Source: Clitoria ternatea
Taxonomy: Eukaryota > Streptophyta > Magnoliopsida > Fabales > Fabaceae
Reading direction: 5' to 3'
Length of the DNA: 64,000 nucleotides
Assembly: GCA_037962975.1 (NCBI GenBank)
Contig: CM075669.1
Span: forward strand, 116,328,501-116,392,500
The position numbers and the translations under genes were made by a program. Each line of letters begins with the position of its first letter. Positions within the stretch are counted from its first letter, which is position 1. The notes under the pieces were generated by a model, which saw only the letters and a list, made by a program, of their open reading frames with translations, did not search any database and was not told the origin of the DNA. Of this stretch, positions 43,264 through 54,126 are shown one piece after another.

Positions 43264-45889
43264 TCAAACACAATTGGAAATGTCTAGTATTCCTAATTCT
43301 CTCCTTATGTTTATGCATTGTTCTTTAGCAAGAGGTTTGGTAAATATATCAGCTAGTTGCCTAGTAGTTTCAACATGTTCAAGCACATAATCACCCTTTA
43401 ATACATGATCTCTAATGAAATGGTGTCTTATCTCAATATGTTTGGTTCTTGAATGCATCACAGGATTCTTAGAGATATTAATGGAACTAGTATTATCATA
43501 TTTAAGAGGCACATGGTCTAAAACAACACCAAAATCTAGAAGTTGTTGCTTTATCCAAAGGATTTGGGCAAAACAACTACCAGCTACAACATACTCTACC
43601 TCAGCTGTTGATAATGCTACACTTACTTGTTTCGTGCTATGCCAAGATACAAGAGAACTACCAAGCAAGTGACAAGTACCACTAGTACTTTTTCTATCAA
43701 GTTTAAATCCTGTAAAATCAGAGTCAGAATAGCCAACAAGAGTACATTCAACTCCTTTAGGATACCATAAACTAACATCTTGAGTTCCAACTAAGTATTT
43801 CATTATACGTTTCAGGGCAATTAAATGTGATTCTTTTGGACATGCTTTATATCTTAGACACATATAAACAACAAACATGATATCCGGTCTACTAGCAGTT
43901 AGGTAAAGTAAGGATCCAATCATACCTTTATATTTTGTGAGTTCTACATCCTTACCTTTCTCATCCTTGTCCAAATAACATGAAGTGCTCATAGGTGTGG
44001 CAATTTCATTTGCTTTTTCCATGTTGAACTTCTTGAGTAGCTCTTTGCAATACTTGGATTAGCTAATGAAGGTTCCTTATTTGGTTTGCTTTATTTGTAG
44101 TTTAAGGAAGAATGTGAGTTCTCCCATCATAGACATCTCAAATTCCTTCTACATTATCTTAGCAAACTCTTTGCAAAGCAACTAAATAGTGGCACCAAAA
44201 ATGATATCATCCATATAAATTTGTACCAATAGTATGTCATTCTTTTTGTGCTTAATGAATAATGTTGTGTCAACTTTTCCTCTTTCAAAATTGTTTTTTA
44301 AAAGGAATTTGCTCAACCTTTCATACCAAGCTCTTGGAGCTTGTTTTAAACCATAAAAAGCTTTTCTTAGTTTGACAACATGATTTGGAAATTGAAAGTT
44401 TTCAAAACCAGGAGGTTGATCAACATATACTTCTTCTTGAATGTATCCATTTAAGAAGGCACTCTTGACATCCATTTGATACAATTTAAAGTCCTTACAA
44501 CATGCAAAGGCTAATAACGGTCATATGGCTTCTAGTCTTGCTATAGGTGCATATGTTTCTTCATAATTAATTCCTTTTCTTGGTTATAGCCTTTAGCAAC
44601 TAACCTAGCTTTGTTTGTAGTGATTACACCATTTTCATCAAGTTTATTCCTAAATACCCATTTAGTTCCTATTAATTAATGACCATTAGGTCTTGGCACT
44701 AGTTCCCAAACTTCATTTCTTTTAAATTGATTTAGTTCTTCTTGCATGGCCAAAGTCCAATGTTCATCAATAATAGCTTCATCAATATTGTTGGGTTCAA
44801 TTTGTGATACAAACGCTAAATGATTACAAGTATTAAATAAGCATCGAGTACTTACACCCTTTGTGATATCACCTATAATATTGTCCAAGGGATGGTCCTT
44901 TGATGTGATCCAATCCTTTTGTTGAGGCTCCTTACTTTGGATTGAGTCTTCTTTGACTTCTTCTTTAATTTCCAAGGTCATTTCTTGGAATGCACCTGTA
45001 AGATCATCAACATCTTCCTTTCTCAGGGAGTTATGGCCATTTTCATTAAATTTTACATGAATGGACTCTTCAATGGTGTTTGTTTGTTTGTTAAAAACTC
45101 GATATGATTTACTAGATGATGAATATCCAAGAAAGATTACCTCATCAGATTTTGCATCAAACTTTCCTAGATTATCCTTACCATTGTTAAGCACATAGCA
45201 CTTACATCCAAATACATGAAAATAAGATATATTTGGTTTTCTAACTTTGTAAAGTTCATAGGGGGTTTTCTTTATGATTGGCCTAATTAAACATCAATTC
45301 ATAACATGACAAGCGGTATTTATTACATTGGCCCAAAAATGTTTTGCAATATTGTTTTCATTTAACATGGTTCTAACAAGTTCCACCAAAGATCTATTTT
45401 TCCTTTCAACTACTCCATTTTGTTGTGGAGTTCTAGGAGCTGAAAAATTGTGTTCAATACCATGTTTTTCACAAAACTTTTTAAATAGTTGATTTTCAAA
45501 TTTCTCCCCCATGATCAGTTCTAATGGATGTAATCTTTGAGTTTTGTTCATTTTGGATAATCTTAGCTAGTTTCTTGAATGCATGATATGCTTCATTTTT
45601 GTGAGCAAGAAACAAAGTCCATGTATATCTAGAATAGTCATCTACAATCACAAGACCATAGTAATTACCACCAAAGATTTTGACCTTAGAGTGTCCAAAC
45701 AAATCCATGTGCAAAAGGTGTAAAGGCCTTTGAGTTGAAACAACATTTTTAGCTTGAAAGGAAGCCTTTACTTGTTTTCCCTTTTGACATGCGTCACAAA
45801 ATTTATTTTCAAATTTTAGCCTTGGCAAAGCAATTACTAATTCTTTTGAAACCAGTTTGTTTAAATGGTCTAGGTGGATGTGTGCTATT
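43264..45889 (-). pseudogene. Copia F first pol copy: integrase, RT, RNase H (broken)
   Basis: Continues from 56022 after removal of solo LTR G. Integrase zinc region HIHLDHLNKL...CDACQKGKQ, the core motif LHMDLFGH, RTDHGG, and APRTPQQNGVVERKNRSL. RT has MDVKSAFLNGYIQEEVYVDQ, YGLKQAPRAWYERL and catalytic YMDD near 44210. RNase H has GYSDSDFTG, STSGTCHLLGSSLVSW and ALSTAEVEY, and ends at 43264 after FTKPLAKEQC. Breaks: a one-base insertion near 45503, TGA 45294-45296, stops near 44676, a one-base deletion near 44575, and several stops around 44182-44040. Confidence 0.9.
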
Positions 45890-46709
45890 TGTAACATCCC
45901 GATTTAAAAATTAATTACCGAATGAGATTAAAACCGCTAAACAAAAATAATTGCATAAGCATGAATTACTTATTAAATTAATTTTAACTTAAGCATTTGG
46001 TTAATGGTTAATTGGTTGTGATTGCGTGTGTGTACCACGTGACCTACTGCTGCCTCACGGTCTCCCATCCCACTTCCTCATTCTTCGAGTGTATATATAT
46101 ATATATATGTGTAGAAGCTCACTGCTGTTCACTTGCTCTCATTCCTTAAGATTTCCTCTTCCTCTATTTCTCTTCCTCTTCGTTCTTCTTCTCCTCTGAC
46201 TCTCTGTTCCATAAACTCGCAACCGCGGTGCTGCAGAGGATTCGGAGTCCTCTTCGGTTGGTGAAGGACGACTATCGAAGTGGAAGAAGAACTGCGCCCT
46301 ATTCCCAACCTGACTTGAGGGTACGATTGCGAGTGTGAGTGGTGACAAAGCAAATAGAGGTAACGGACCAACATCGGGAAACAAGGGAACCCCTTGAATC
46401 CCTTCAGTAGGTAGGGGCGCTTTGCATCTTAGTTCTTTTTATATTTAATGTATGTGATTATGAGATATACTGTTAGGTATGTGAATGCATGTGTGAGTTA
46501 TGGGACCATGTGTGAATGAAGTGCATGTATCTTAAGTTTGCCATATTGAGTCCGTTAGTTATTTTACTCATGAATGTATGAAGTGGGGATTCCCGACACC
46601 GAGAGCAGGTGTGACTACTGTTTGATTCCAGACGGAATGCTATATTTAAGTATGAGATGTTGGTCGCTGTGCATGTTGACATGACTTCTGAGTGCTCTGT
46701 ACTGGGGGA

Positions 46710-48591
46710 TGATAAGTGTTTGATTATATTGAGTTTGCTGAAAGAGAATCAAGTTTGTATAATATGAACTCAATGGAATGAATGTGCCAAGTTTAAACAC
46801 AGAGGTTGTAGTACAGTATAGATGTCGTTCCACTGAGGAGGTGTAAGAATGAAAATCTTAGTCTTGAATTGATTTGGCAGAAAGTTTTTGGTTTTTGTTT
46901 TGTTATAAATGATGTTGAATGAGAAACAGTAAGTAACAAATAACAGAGAATATCACTTGCAAAAGATAACAGTAAATGATGTTGGAAAATTCAGTTTTGT
47001 AAAACAGGGATTGGCTTCATCACATCTTCACCTCTGTAAGCTGCATAAGTTTTCATATAAGGAAATCGAAAAGATAAGTTCTACGTCACAATCAAAGTCA
47101 TTTGTATCGATCCCTCGACTACAAAATTCATAAGAATGATTTTCAAACCGCTGATCCCTCAGTCACTTTGGAAATCATTCCAGCATTATCAATCGATTGT
47201 TTTGACGTTTATTGCGTTAGACGCCATCCCTGGCTACCTACTCACAACAAGTATTTCTTTCAGATTCTGCTTTCAAAAGTCACTTCCCAGCATACTTGAG
47301 AAAACTCAGAACAAGAAAATAGTGATCAAGTATTTTCAGGCATTAAACGCAGAAAGGAATATAGCAACTTATCAAATCTCATTACTAAATGAAAACTTAC
47401 AGCAGCATTACTTTAGTGTTGAATGGATTACAGCCAATCCCATAAGGGAGATTAGTTACTCATGCCTTGCATTTTCACCATCAAAGGAATGAATACAGAA
47501 AATGGAAAGTGTGAATGAAAATACAGAGGATGAATCTGATGTATGATGTGATAGGAGATTGATGATGATGATGTTGTTTGCAGCTTGATTTATAGGAGTT
47601 TAGGTTCAGCTTCTCTTGCCCACTTACGTAGAACCCATGCAGCATCTTTCAGAGACTGGTGGAAACAGAAGAAAGTGGATGAGTTTGCATCGCATTGTTG
47701 GTGAATAAAGAATTAAGAAACCCATGCTGTGTGAGTCACGCTTGAGCTTGATGGTCACGCTCAAGCGTGAAGAGTTCTGATGCTTATTGATGATCTCACG
47801 CTCAAGCTGAAGTAATTCACGCTCAAGCGTGGCTTCCTTGCCTTCTCACGCTTGCTCCTCGCTTAGCCTCGCTCAGTTACGCTCAGGCGAGGCCTTAATA
47901 TCCATTCCTCACGCTCAAGCGGCTCATTCCCACGCTTGAGCGTGAGAGGGGTCCTGATGCCTCTGTTTCCTTTAATTCATGCTGGCCATGCTTAATCCAT
48001 GCTTAGGCTTCCATTTTTATCATTCCACGCTTAAGCTCCTAGTGTTCACGCTCAAGCGTGAGGGGTCCTGATGCTTTCCAACTTGTTCAAGCTTAAGCTT
48101 GCTTGCTCAAGCTTAAGCTTGGTTGTTCAAGCTTGAGCTTGCTGTCTTCAAATGCTCCCGATCACGCTTGAGCTTGCTCTTTCACGCTTGAGCTTGATGC
48201 TTTCACGCTTGAGCTTGATGCTTTCACGCTTGAGCTTGATGCTTTCACGCTTGAGCTTGATGCTTTCACGCTTGAGCTTGATGCTTTCACGCTTGAGCTT
48301 GCCTGCTTCAAGCTTAAGCTTGATTTTTCACGCTTAAGCTTGCTTGCTCCAAGCTTAAGCTTGATTTTTCACGCTTAAGCTTGCTTGCTCAAGCTTAAGC
48401 TTGCCCTGCTTCCCTGTTGAATTTCCTGCAACTTTCCAAGAGTTTTAACACAATATTTCTTTTATACACCTATCCATCACTACTTAAAAGATTCATGCTC
48501 ACTTCCTTCAATAATTCATCAATTTAGCTCAAGTTCTTTACAAAATTAATTCGAATGAGTCATGAAATCAATGCTTAATCAACACTTATCA
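46710..48591 (-). repeat. 3' LTR of element C
   Basis: 1882 bp with long inverted ends: TGATAAGTGTT at the left and AACACTTATCA at the right. The stretch 47740-48400 is packed with CACGCTTGAGC and AAGCTTAAGCTT dyads, including six or more 21-bp units at about 48178-48305. On the minus strand TATAAATC at 47597-47590 is a TATA candidate. The seven-residue repeat frame at 48152-48337 is a translation of the 21-bp units. Confidence 0.95.
48178..48305 (-). repeat. 21-bp tandem repeat in the LTR of C
   Basis: Six near-perfect 21-bp units with core TTCACGCTTGAGCTTG on the plus strand, the reverse complement of the D unit core. Also present at 53713-53838 in the other LTR. Confidence 0.92.
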
Positions 48592-48602
48592 AACTCTCCC
48601 CA
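48592..48602 (-). promoter_or_regulatory. Polypurine tract of C
   Basis: The minus strand reads TGGGGAGAGTT right before the LTR start TGATAAGTGTT. Further upstream in sense is TTGAGGACAAGCAA, as in element D. Confidence 0.82.
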
Positions 48603-50139
48603 ACCTAGATTTTTGCTTGTCCTCAAGTAAAAAGAAGTTTAGGAAAGGGAATCAAGCGTTCAAAAATCTAAGTTTCTGTTGCAGACAAAAAGTTTAAAAG
48701 ACAATAATCTGAGTTGATGTTTAGGCAAATGATTTTCTTAATACCAATTCCTTGAAATGTAATGCACCATTACCTTGTTCATAAAGCATGTAACCCATTG
48801 CTGTAAGAATATAGAACTCTCATTATTTCTTACCATGTGTCTGTTTCACTCATCCATCATTAGAACTGCTCCGTTAACATTGGCCGTCATTTCTAGTAAA
48901 ACCAAAATTCAAATGAATAGCAAGGATCAAAAGGTCTTTTAAGGATGTAATGAGGCTGGGCTAACAAGAATCTTTGGTTTTTCTTGGTTTCAAAACGCAT
49001 GTTTAAAGAAGAGCATAAGTGTTTTTGGTTAATTTATTTAACAAATTAGAAGGCTCCTTCTTTGCATTGAAACTTCAGAATTTTCTTTTGTTTTCCTCCA
49101 GCTCTTTTATACATTTTTGTAGAGCTTACTATTCTTCTTTTTGCATTTTCTTCTACTGCCTCCATTTGTTTCATCTCCTTTTAAGAAAAAATACTTTATG
49201 CTCTTTTTCAAGATGAACATGCAGGTAGGATAGGATTTTTGCTTTTATGCTTAGCTTAGGGTAGAGAAAAAATTTTCATGCTTTTATGGCTCAAAAGATG
49301 GGCTGCCAAAAAAAATTGGATATTTTTATCAGGGTAGCTTTTTGGCTCTTGGCTAACTATGTTTTCAAAATTGCCTTATCATTTCCTTGCTTATTTCTTA
49401 AGAAAAAGGTTTTAATTAGAAAATCAGTCAATGCTAATTTAACAAATTCGAATGAGGCTCTCAAGTGTTTAGATTTCTCACTGCTTACTTCCTTATTCTA
49501 ACAGAAAAGGGTTCAAGTCATGTGAACAGGCAAAAGTACATGCATTCCAGTTCCTTGGTTCTTAATTTAGTCATTTTGCCTAAAAAATTAGTGTTATTGC
49601 CTAAAAATATTCTGCTGCTTAGAAACTTTTCTTGTTCAAAAAGTAAAATCTTTGGTTGGGTTTTTTTCCAAAATGGTATAACTGCAAGCATGTAATGGTA
49701 TATCCAAACAATCAACCAAAAGCATAAAAAAAAAATTTCAAAGTATGCTACAGTAATGTTAGACAAAACTAACTTAAAGTAAACTAAAGCAATAAAAACT
49801 AAAGCAGTAAACTCATCACTCATCCTTAGAAGAGTCATCCTCTGTCTCATGTTTCCTTGCTGGAGGCCCTTGTGAGGGTGGTCCTGGTTTAGTCTATGAA
49901 GTCTCACCCCTCCTAAGAAAGAAGGCCTGTCCCCAGGCTAAACAATGTGGGTTGTAAACTTGCTTTCAGATAATGAGTGGGATGAATTTGATGAGCTGCC
50001 TGAAAAGTAAAAGAAAAATTCAATCTTAGGATAAAATTTACTTAAAGTAAAATCAACAGAAAAGAAAAATAAAAGATTGGGTTGCCTCCCAATAAGCGCT
50101 TGTTTAACGTCATTAGCTTGACGCCTGATTTTTTTTTTT
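48603..50139 (-). other. Non-coding 3' region of C replacing pol
   Basis: 1.5 kb without coding signal between the protease and the 3' LTR. Near its start in sense (50130-50078) is a phrase containing AAGCGCTTATTGGGAGGCAA. I recall it as a widely conserved segment downstream of pol in Athila/Tat elements, which would mean that RT, RNase H and integrase were deleted between it and the protease. The remainder is AT-rich, and the short Phe/Leu-rich frames in it look fortuitous. Confidence 0.6.
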
Positions 50140-52107
50140 TCAAGTTGGGTCATGGAGCTGGTGGATAAGAGTGTTGAGTTTTTCCACCTTCTTGCCTAAG
50201 TCAGGCCTTAACTTTTTTTCATTCAGATTTTCAAGTGCACATTCTGAGTATTTATTTGTTTCATTAATAACAAAGTTGGCTTCTTCTTTCTGCACTCGAA
50301 TTTTGACTCTTCTGTCATCCACATCTATGATGACTTTGGCTGCTTTCAAGAATGGTCTCCCCAGTATTAGGGGAACTTCAGGATCTTCCTCCATATCTAT
50401 GATAACAAAATTCTCATGAAATTCAAATTGATCAACTTTGACCTCAACATTTTCAGCAATACCATAAGGGATTTATATTGATTGATCTGCCATTTTTAAA
50501 GTCATGTTTGTTGGCTTCACTGAAAAATCCCCTATACTTTTAAGTGTGGATAATGGCATCAAATTTACACTAGCACCAAGATCTAATAAAGCTTTACTTT
50601 TTGAAAGATTTCCAATAGTAACAGGAATAGAAAAACTCCCTGGATCTTTGGTGTTATGAGGTACTGCTTCAGAGATGATAGTATCATGTCCATCTTCTTC
50701 CTCAGTTATTTCCTCAGTCAGTGTGGTCACAGCCTTACAATGCTCTCTTGGGTTTGTTTCAGTGTTTGCTCCATACTGAGGCTTCTGTTGCTCAGCAAGT
50801 TGTTGGGCTAGTTGTCCCAATTGTGTTTCCAAGTTCCTAAGTGATGCTTCATTGTTCTTCTGACTTGCTAAAAAAGTTTGTATAAATTTTTCCAAGGTGT
50901 CTTCTAATCTAGAAGTTCTTTCCACCAAAGAAGGGCCATTATTTTGATATGGTTTATTTGAAGAGCTGGGCTCTTGCTTCCATCCTTGGCTTTGGTTTTG
51001 GTTACTTCTCCATCCCTGAAATGGGTGGTTAGAAAAATTTGAATTGAAATTACCAGACCTTCCTTGGTTGTTCATGAAGTATACAGTTGCTTCTTGTGAG
51101 CCACAGTTCTCATTGAGATGATCTCCTCCACAAAAGTTACATGTTACAGGTATTTGTTGTTGCCCTGGTTGTGATGACTGTACTACATGTAATTGTTGTG
51201 GGAGATTGGATATCTTTTTGGTCAATGCTTCTAATTGTTGGGTCAGAATTTTGTTCTGTGCTAAAATGGCATCTGTGGTGTTTAAGTCAAGGACTCCTTT
51301 CCTTTGAACTTGCTGACGATCATGTTGAGCTTGGTAGTCTGTTGAGGATAAAGCTTCTATTATCCTTGTGGCTTGGTCAGCATCCACTGTCATCATTGTT
51401 CCTCCTGCTACTGCATCTAAAATCATTTTAGTGTCAGCCTTTAAACCACTGTAAAAGATATTAAGTTGTGCAATATCTTCAAGTCCATGGTTTGGGCATT
51501 TTCTGAGCAGTGATTTAAAGCGTTCCCATGCCTCACAAAAAGGTTCATCTTGGCCTTGTCTAAATGTTGTAATATCTGATTTGGCCTTGATGAATCTAGA
51601 TGGAGGAAAGAACCTTTGTAGAAATTTTTCTTCAACTATGTTCCAGTTATTCAAACTTTGATTTGGATGAGATTGTAACCACTCCTTTGCTTTTCCTGCT
51701 AAAGAGAAAGGAAATAGTCTTAAATATGCAGAATCAATAACATCTTGGTTAAATCCCATGGTTCCAACCAATTCATAGAATGTGGCCAAGTGAGTATACG
51801 GATCTTCACTTGACATTCCAGTAAATTGGTGTGAACTAATCAAACTAAGAAATGCTGGTTTCATTTCTAATGCTCTGACAGTGTTTGGAACTGCAATGCT
51901 TGAGAAATGTCTTGGCCCTTGCTGTAAAGCATAGTCTCCAAGTGTTCTCCTTGGTGGATTTTGATTATTGCTGTTGTCATCCATTGTATCAGAGGAAGTT
52001 TGTCCTACGTGGAAGTTCTGCTTGGCTTTCTTGATTTTCTTGAGGAACCTGTCTATCTCAGGATCAAATGCAAGTTGTTCTTTTGTACCCTGTCCTCTCA
52101 AGATCAT
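50140..52107 (-). CDS. Element C gag and aspartic protease
   Basis: ATG at 52107, followed by a 544-codon open frame and then a TAA at 50473-50475, with the same frame continuing to 50140. The Athila-type gag domain has FTGMSSEDPYTHLATF, FPFSLAGKAKEWLQSH, FLQRFFPPSRFIKAK and ILDAVAGGTMM. It has one zinc knuckle, CNFCGGDHLNENC, and a coiled segment (LEDTLEKFIQTFLASQ, LETQLGQLAQQL). The protease has LDLGASVNLMPLS, and ILGRPFLKAAKVIIDV after the stop. It would supply particles and processing in cis or trans. Apart from the single stop it is the best preserved Athila-type frame in the window. Confidence 0.88.
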
Positions 52108-52221
52108 AAATCAAGAACTCAAAGTAGCAAGGTTACTAAAAAAAATAAAAACAAATTGCAAACAAATTTATTTACACTGTCTTGTCAATTCAATGCTAAA
52201 GATATTCAAACTCAAATCACC

Positions 52222-52239
52222 TCCCCGGCTGCGGCGCCA
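52222..52239 (-). promoter_or_regulatory. Primer-binding site of C
   Basis: The minus strand reads TGGCGCCGCAGCCGGGGA, a tRNA-Asp-like site with two mismatches in the middle, five bases from the LTR. The leader to the gag ATG is only about 115 bp. Confidence 0.84.
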
Positions 52240-52244
52240 AAACT

Positions 52245-54126
52245 TGATAAGTGTTTGATTATATTGAGTTTGCTGAAAGAGAATCAAGTTTGTATAATAT
52301 GAACTCAATGGAATGAATGTGCCAAGTTTAAACACAGAGGTTGTAGTACAGTATAGATGTCGTTCCACTGAGGAGGTGTAAGAATGAAAATCTTAGTCTT
52401 GAATTGATTTGGCAGAAAGTTTTTGGTTTTTGTTTTGTTATAAATGATGTTGAATGAGAAACAGTAAGTAACAAATAACAGAGAATATCACTTGCAAAAG
52501 ATAACAGTAAATGATGTTGGAAAATTCAGTTTTGTAAAACAGGGATTGGCTTCATCACATCTTCACCTCTGTAAGCTGCATAAGTTTTCATATAAGGAAA
52601 TCGAAAAGATAAGTTCTACGTCACAATCAAAGTCATTTGTATCGATCCCTCGACTACAAAATTCATAAGAATGATTTTCAAACCGCTGATCCCTCAGTCA
52701 CTTTGGAAATCATTCCAGCATTATCGATCGATTGTTTTGACGTTTATTGCGTTAGACATCATCCCTGGCTACCTACTCACAACAAGTATTTCTTTCAGAT
52801 TCTGCTTTCAAAAGTCACTTCCCAGCATACTTGAGAAAACTCAGAACAAGAAAATAGTGATCAAGTATTTTCAGGCATTAAACGCAGAAAGGAATACAGC
52901 AACTTATCAAATCTTATTACTAAATGAAAACTTACAGCAGCATTACTTTAGTGTTGAATGGATTACAGCCAATCCCATAAGGGAGATTAGTTACTCATGC
53001 CTTGCATTTTCACCATCAAAGGAATGAATACAGAAAATGGAAAGTGTGAATGAAAATACAGAGGATGAATCTGATGTATGATGTGATAGGAGATTGATGA
53101 TGATGATGTTGTTTGCAGCTTGATTTATAGGAGTTTAGGTTCAGCTTCTCTTGCCCACTTGCGTAGAACCCATGCAGCATCTTTCAGAGACTGGTGGAAA
53201 CAGAAGAAAGTGGATGAGTTTGCATCGTATTGTTGGTGAATAAAGAATTAAGAAACCCATGCTGTGTGAGTCACGCTTGAGCTTGATGGTCACGCTCAAG
53301 CGTGAAGAGTTCTGATGCTTATTGATGATCTCACGCTCAAGCTGAAGTAATTCACGCTCAAGCGTGGCTTCCTTGCCTTCTCACGCTTGCTCCTCGCTTA
53401 GCCTCGCTCAGTTACGCTCAGGCGAGGCCTTAATATCCATTCCTCACGCTCAAGCGGCTCATTCCCACGCTTGAGCGTGAGAGGGGTCCTGATGCCTCTG
53501 TTTCCTTTAATTCATGCTGGCCATGCTTAATCCATGCTTAGGCTTCCATTTTTATCATTCCACGCTTAAGCTCCTAGTGTTCACGCTCAAGCGTGAGGGG
53601 TCCTGATGCTTTCCAACTTGTTCAAGCTTAAGCTTGCTTGCTCAAGCTTAAGCTTGGTTGTTCAAGCTTGAGCTTGCTGTCTTCAAATGCTCCCGATCAT
53701 GCTTGAGCTTGCTCTTTCACGCTTGAGCTTGATGCTTTCACGCTTGAGCTTGATGCTTTCACGCTTGAGCTTGATGCTTTCACGCTTGAGCTTGATGCTT
53801 TCACGCTTGAGCTTGATGCTTTCACGCTTAAGCTTGCCTGCTTCAAGCTTAAGCTTGATTTTTCACGCTTAAGCTTGCTTGCTCCAAGCTTAAGCTTGAT
53901 TTTTCACGCTTAAGCTTGCTTGCTCAAGCTTAAGCTTGCCCTGCTTTCCTGTTGAATTTCCTGTAACTTTCCAAGAGTTTTAACACAATATTTCTTTTAT
54001 ACACCTATCCATCACTACTTAAAAGATTCATGCTCACTTCCTTCAATAATTCATCAATTTAGCTCAAGTTCTTTACAAAATTAATTCGAATGAGTCATGA
54101 AATCAATGCTTAATCAACACTTATCA
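52245..54126 (-). repeat. 5' LTR of element C
   Basis: 1882 bp, matching 46710-48591 base for base except for about a dozen substitutions and no indel that I can see. It has the same dyad cluster (53270-53940) and 21-bp units. The TATA candidate TATAAATC on the minus strand is at about 53132-53125. Confidence 0.96.

Larger units (their letters stand above)
46710..54126 (-). mobile_element. Element C: young non-autonomous gag-protease element, 7.4 kb
   Basis: Two LTRs of exactly 1882 bp (46710-48591 and 52245-54126), a tRNA-Asp-like primer site, a gag-protease frame on the minus strand and a polypurine tract, but no RT, RNase H or integrase. Flanked by the duplication GGGGA (46705-46709 and 54127-54131) inside solo LTR G. 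By eye the LTRs differ at about a dozen sites, nearly all transitions, so it is the youngest datable insertion here. It needs enzymes from an Athila/Tat-type helper. Confidence 0.95.

Noticed and set aside
46129..46384. Two overlapping 81-codon minus-strand frames near the TATA of G
   Set aside because: They lie in the leader of the LTR on the opposite strand, are rich in Arg and Glu from a pyrimidine-rich leader, and have no homology that I recognise.
47136..47492. 118-codon frame in the LTRs of C (also 52671-53027)
   Set aside because: Antisense to the element, in both LTRs, with no recognisable domain. The LTR pair is too young for frame conservation to mean selection.
48152..48337. Small protein with seven-residue SRLSLML-type repeats (also 53687-53872)
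   Set aside because: It is the translation of the 21-bp DNA repeat in the LTR of C, antisense to the element. No start context or homology supports a gene.
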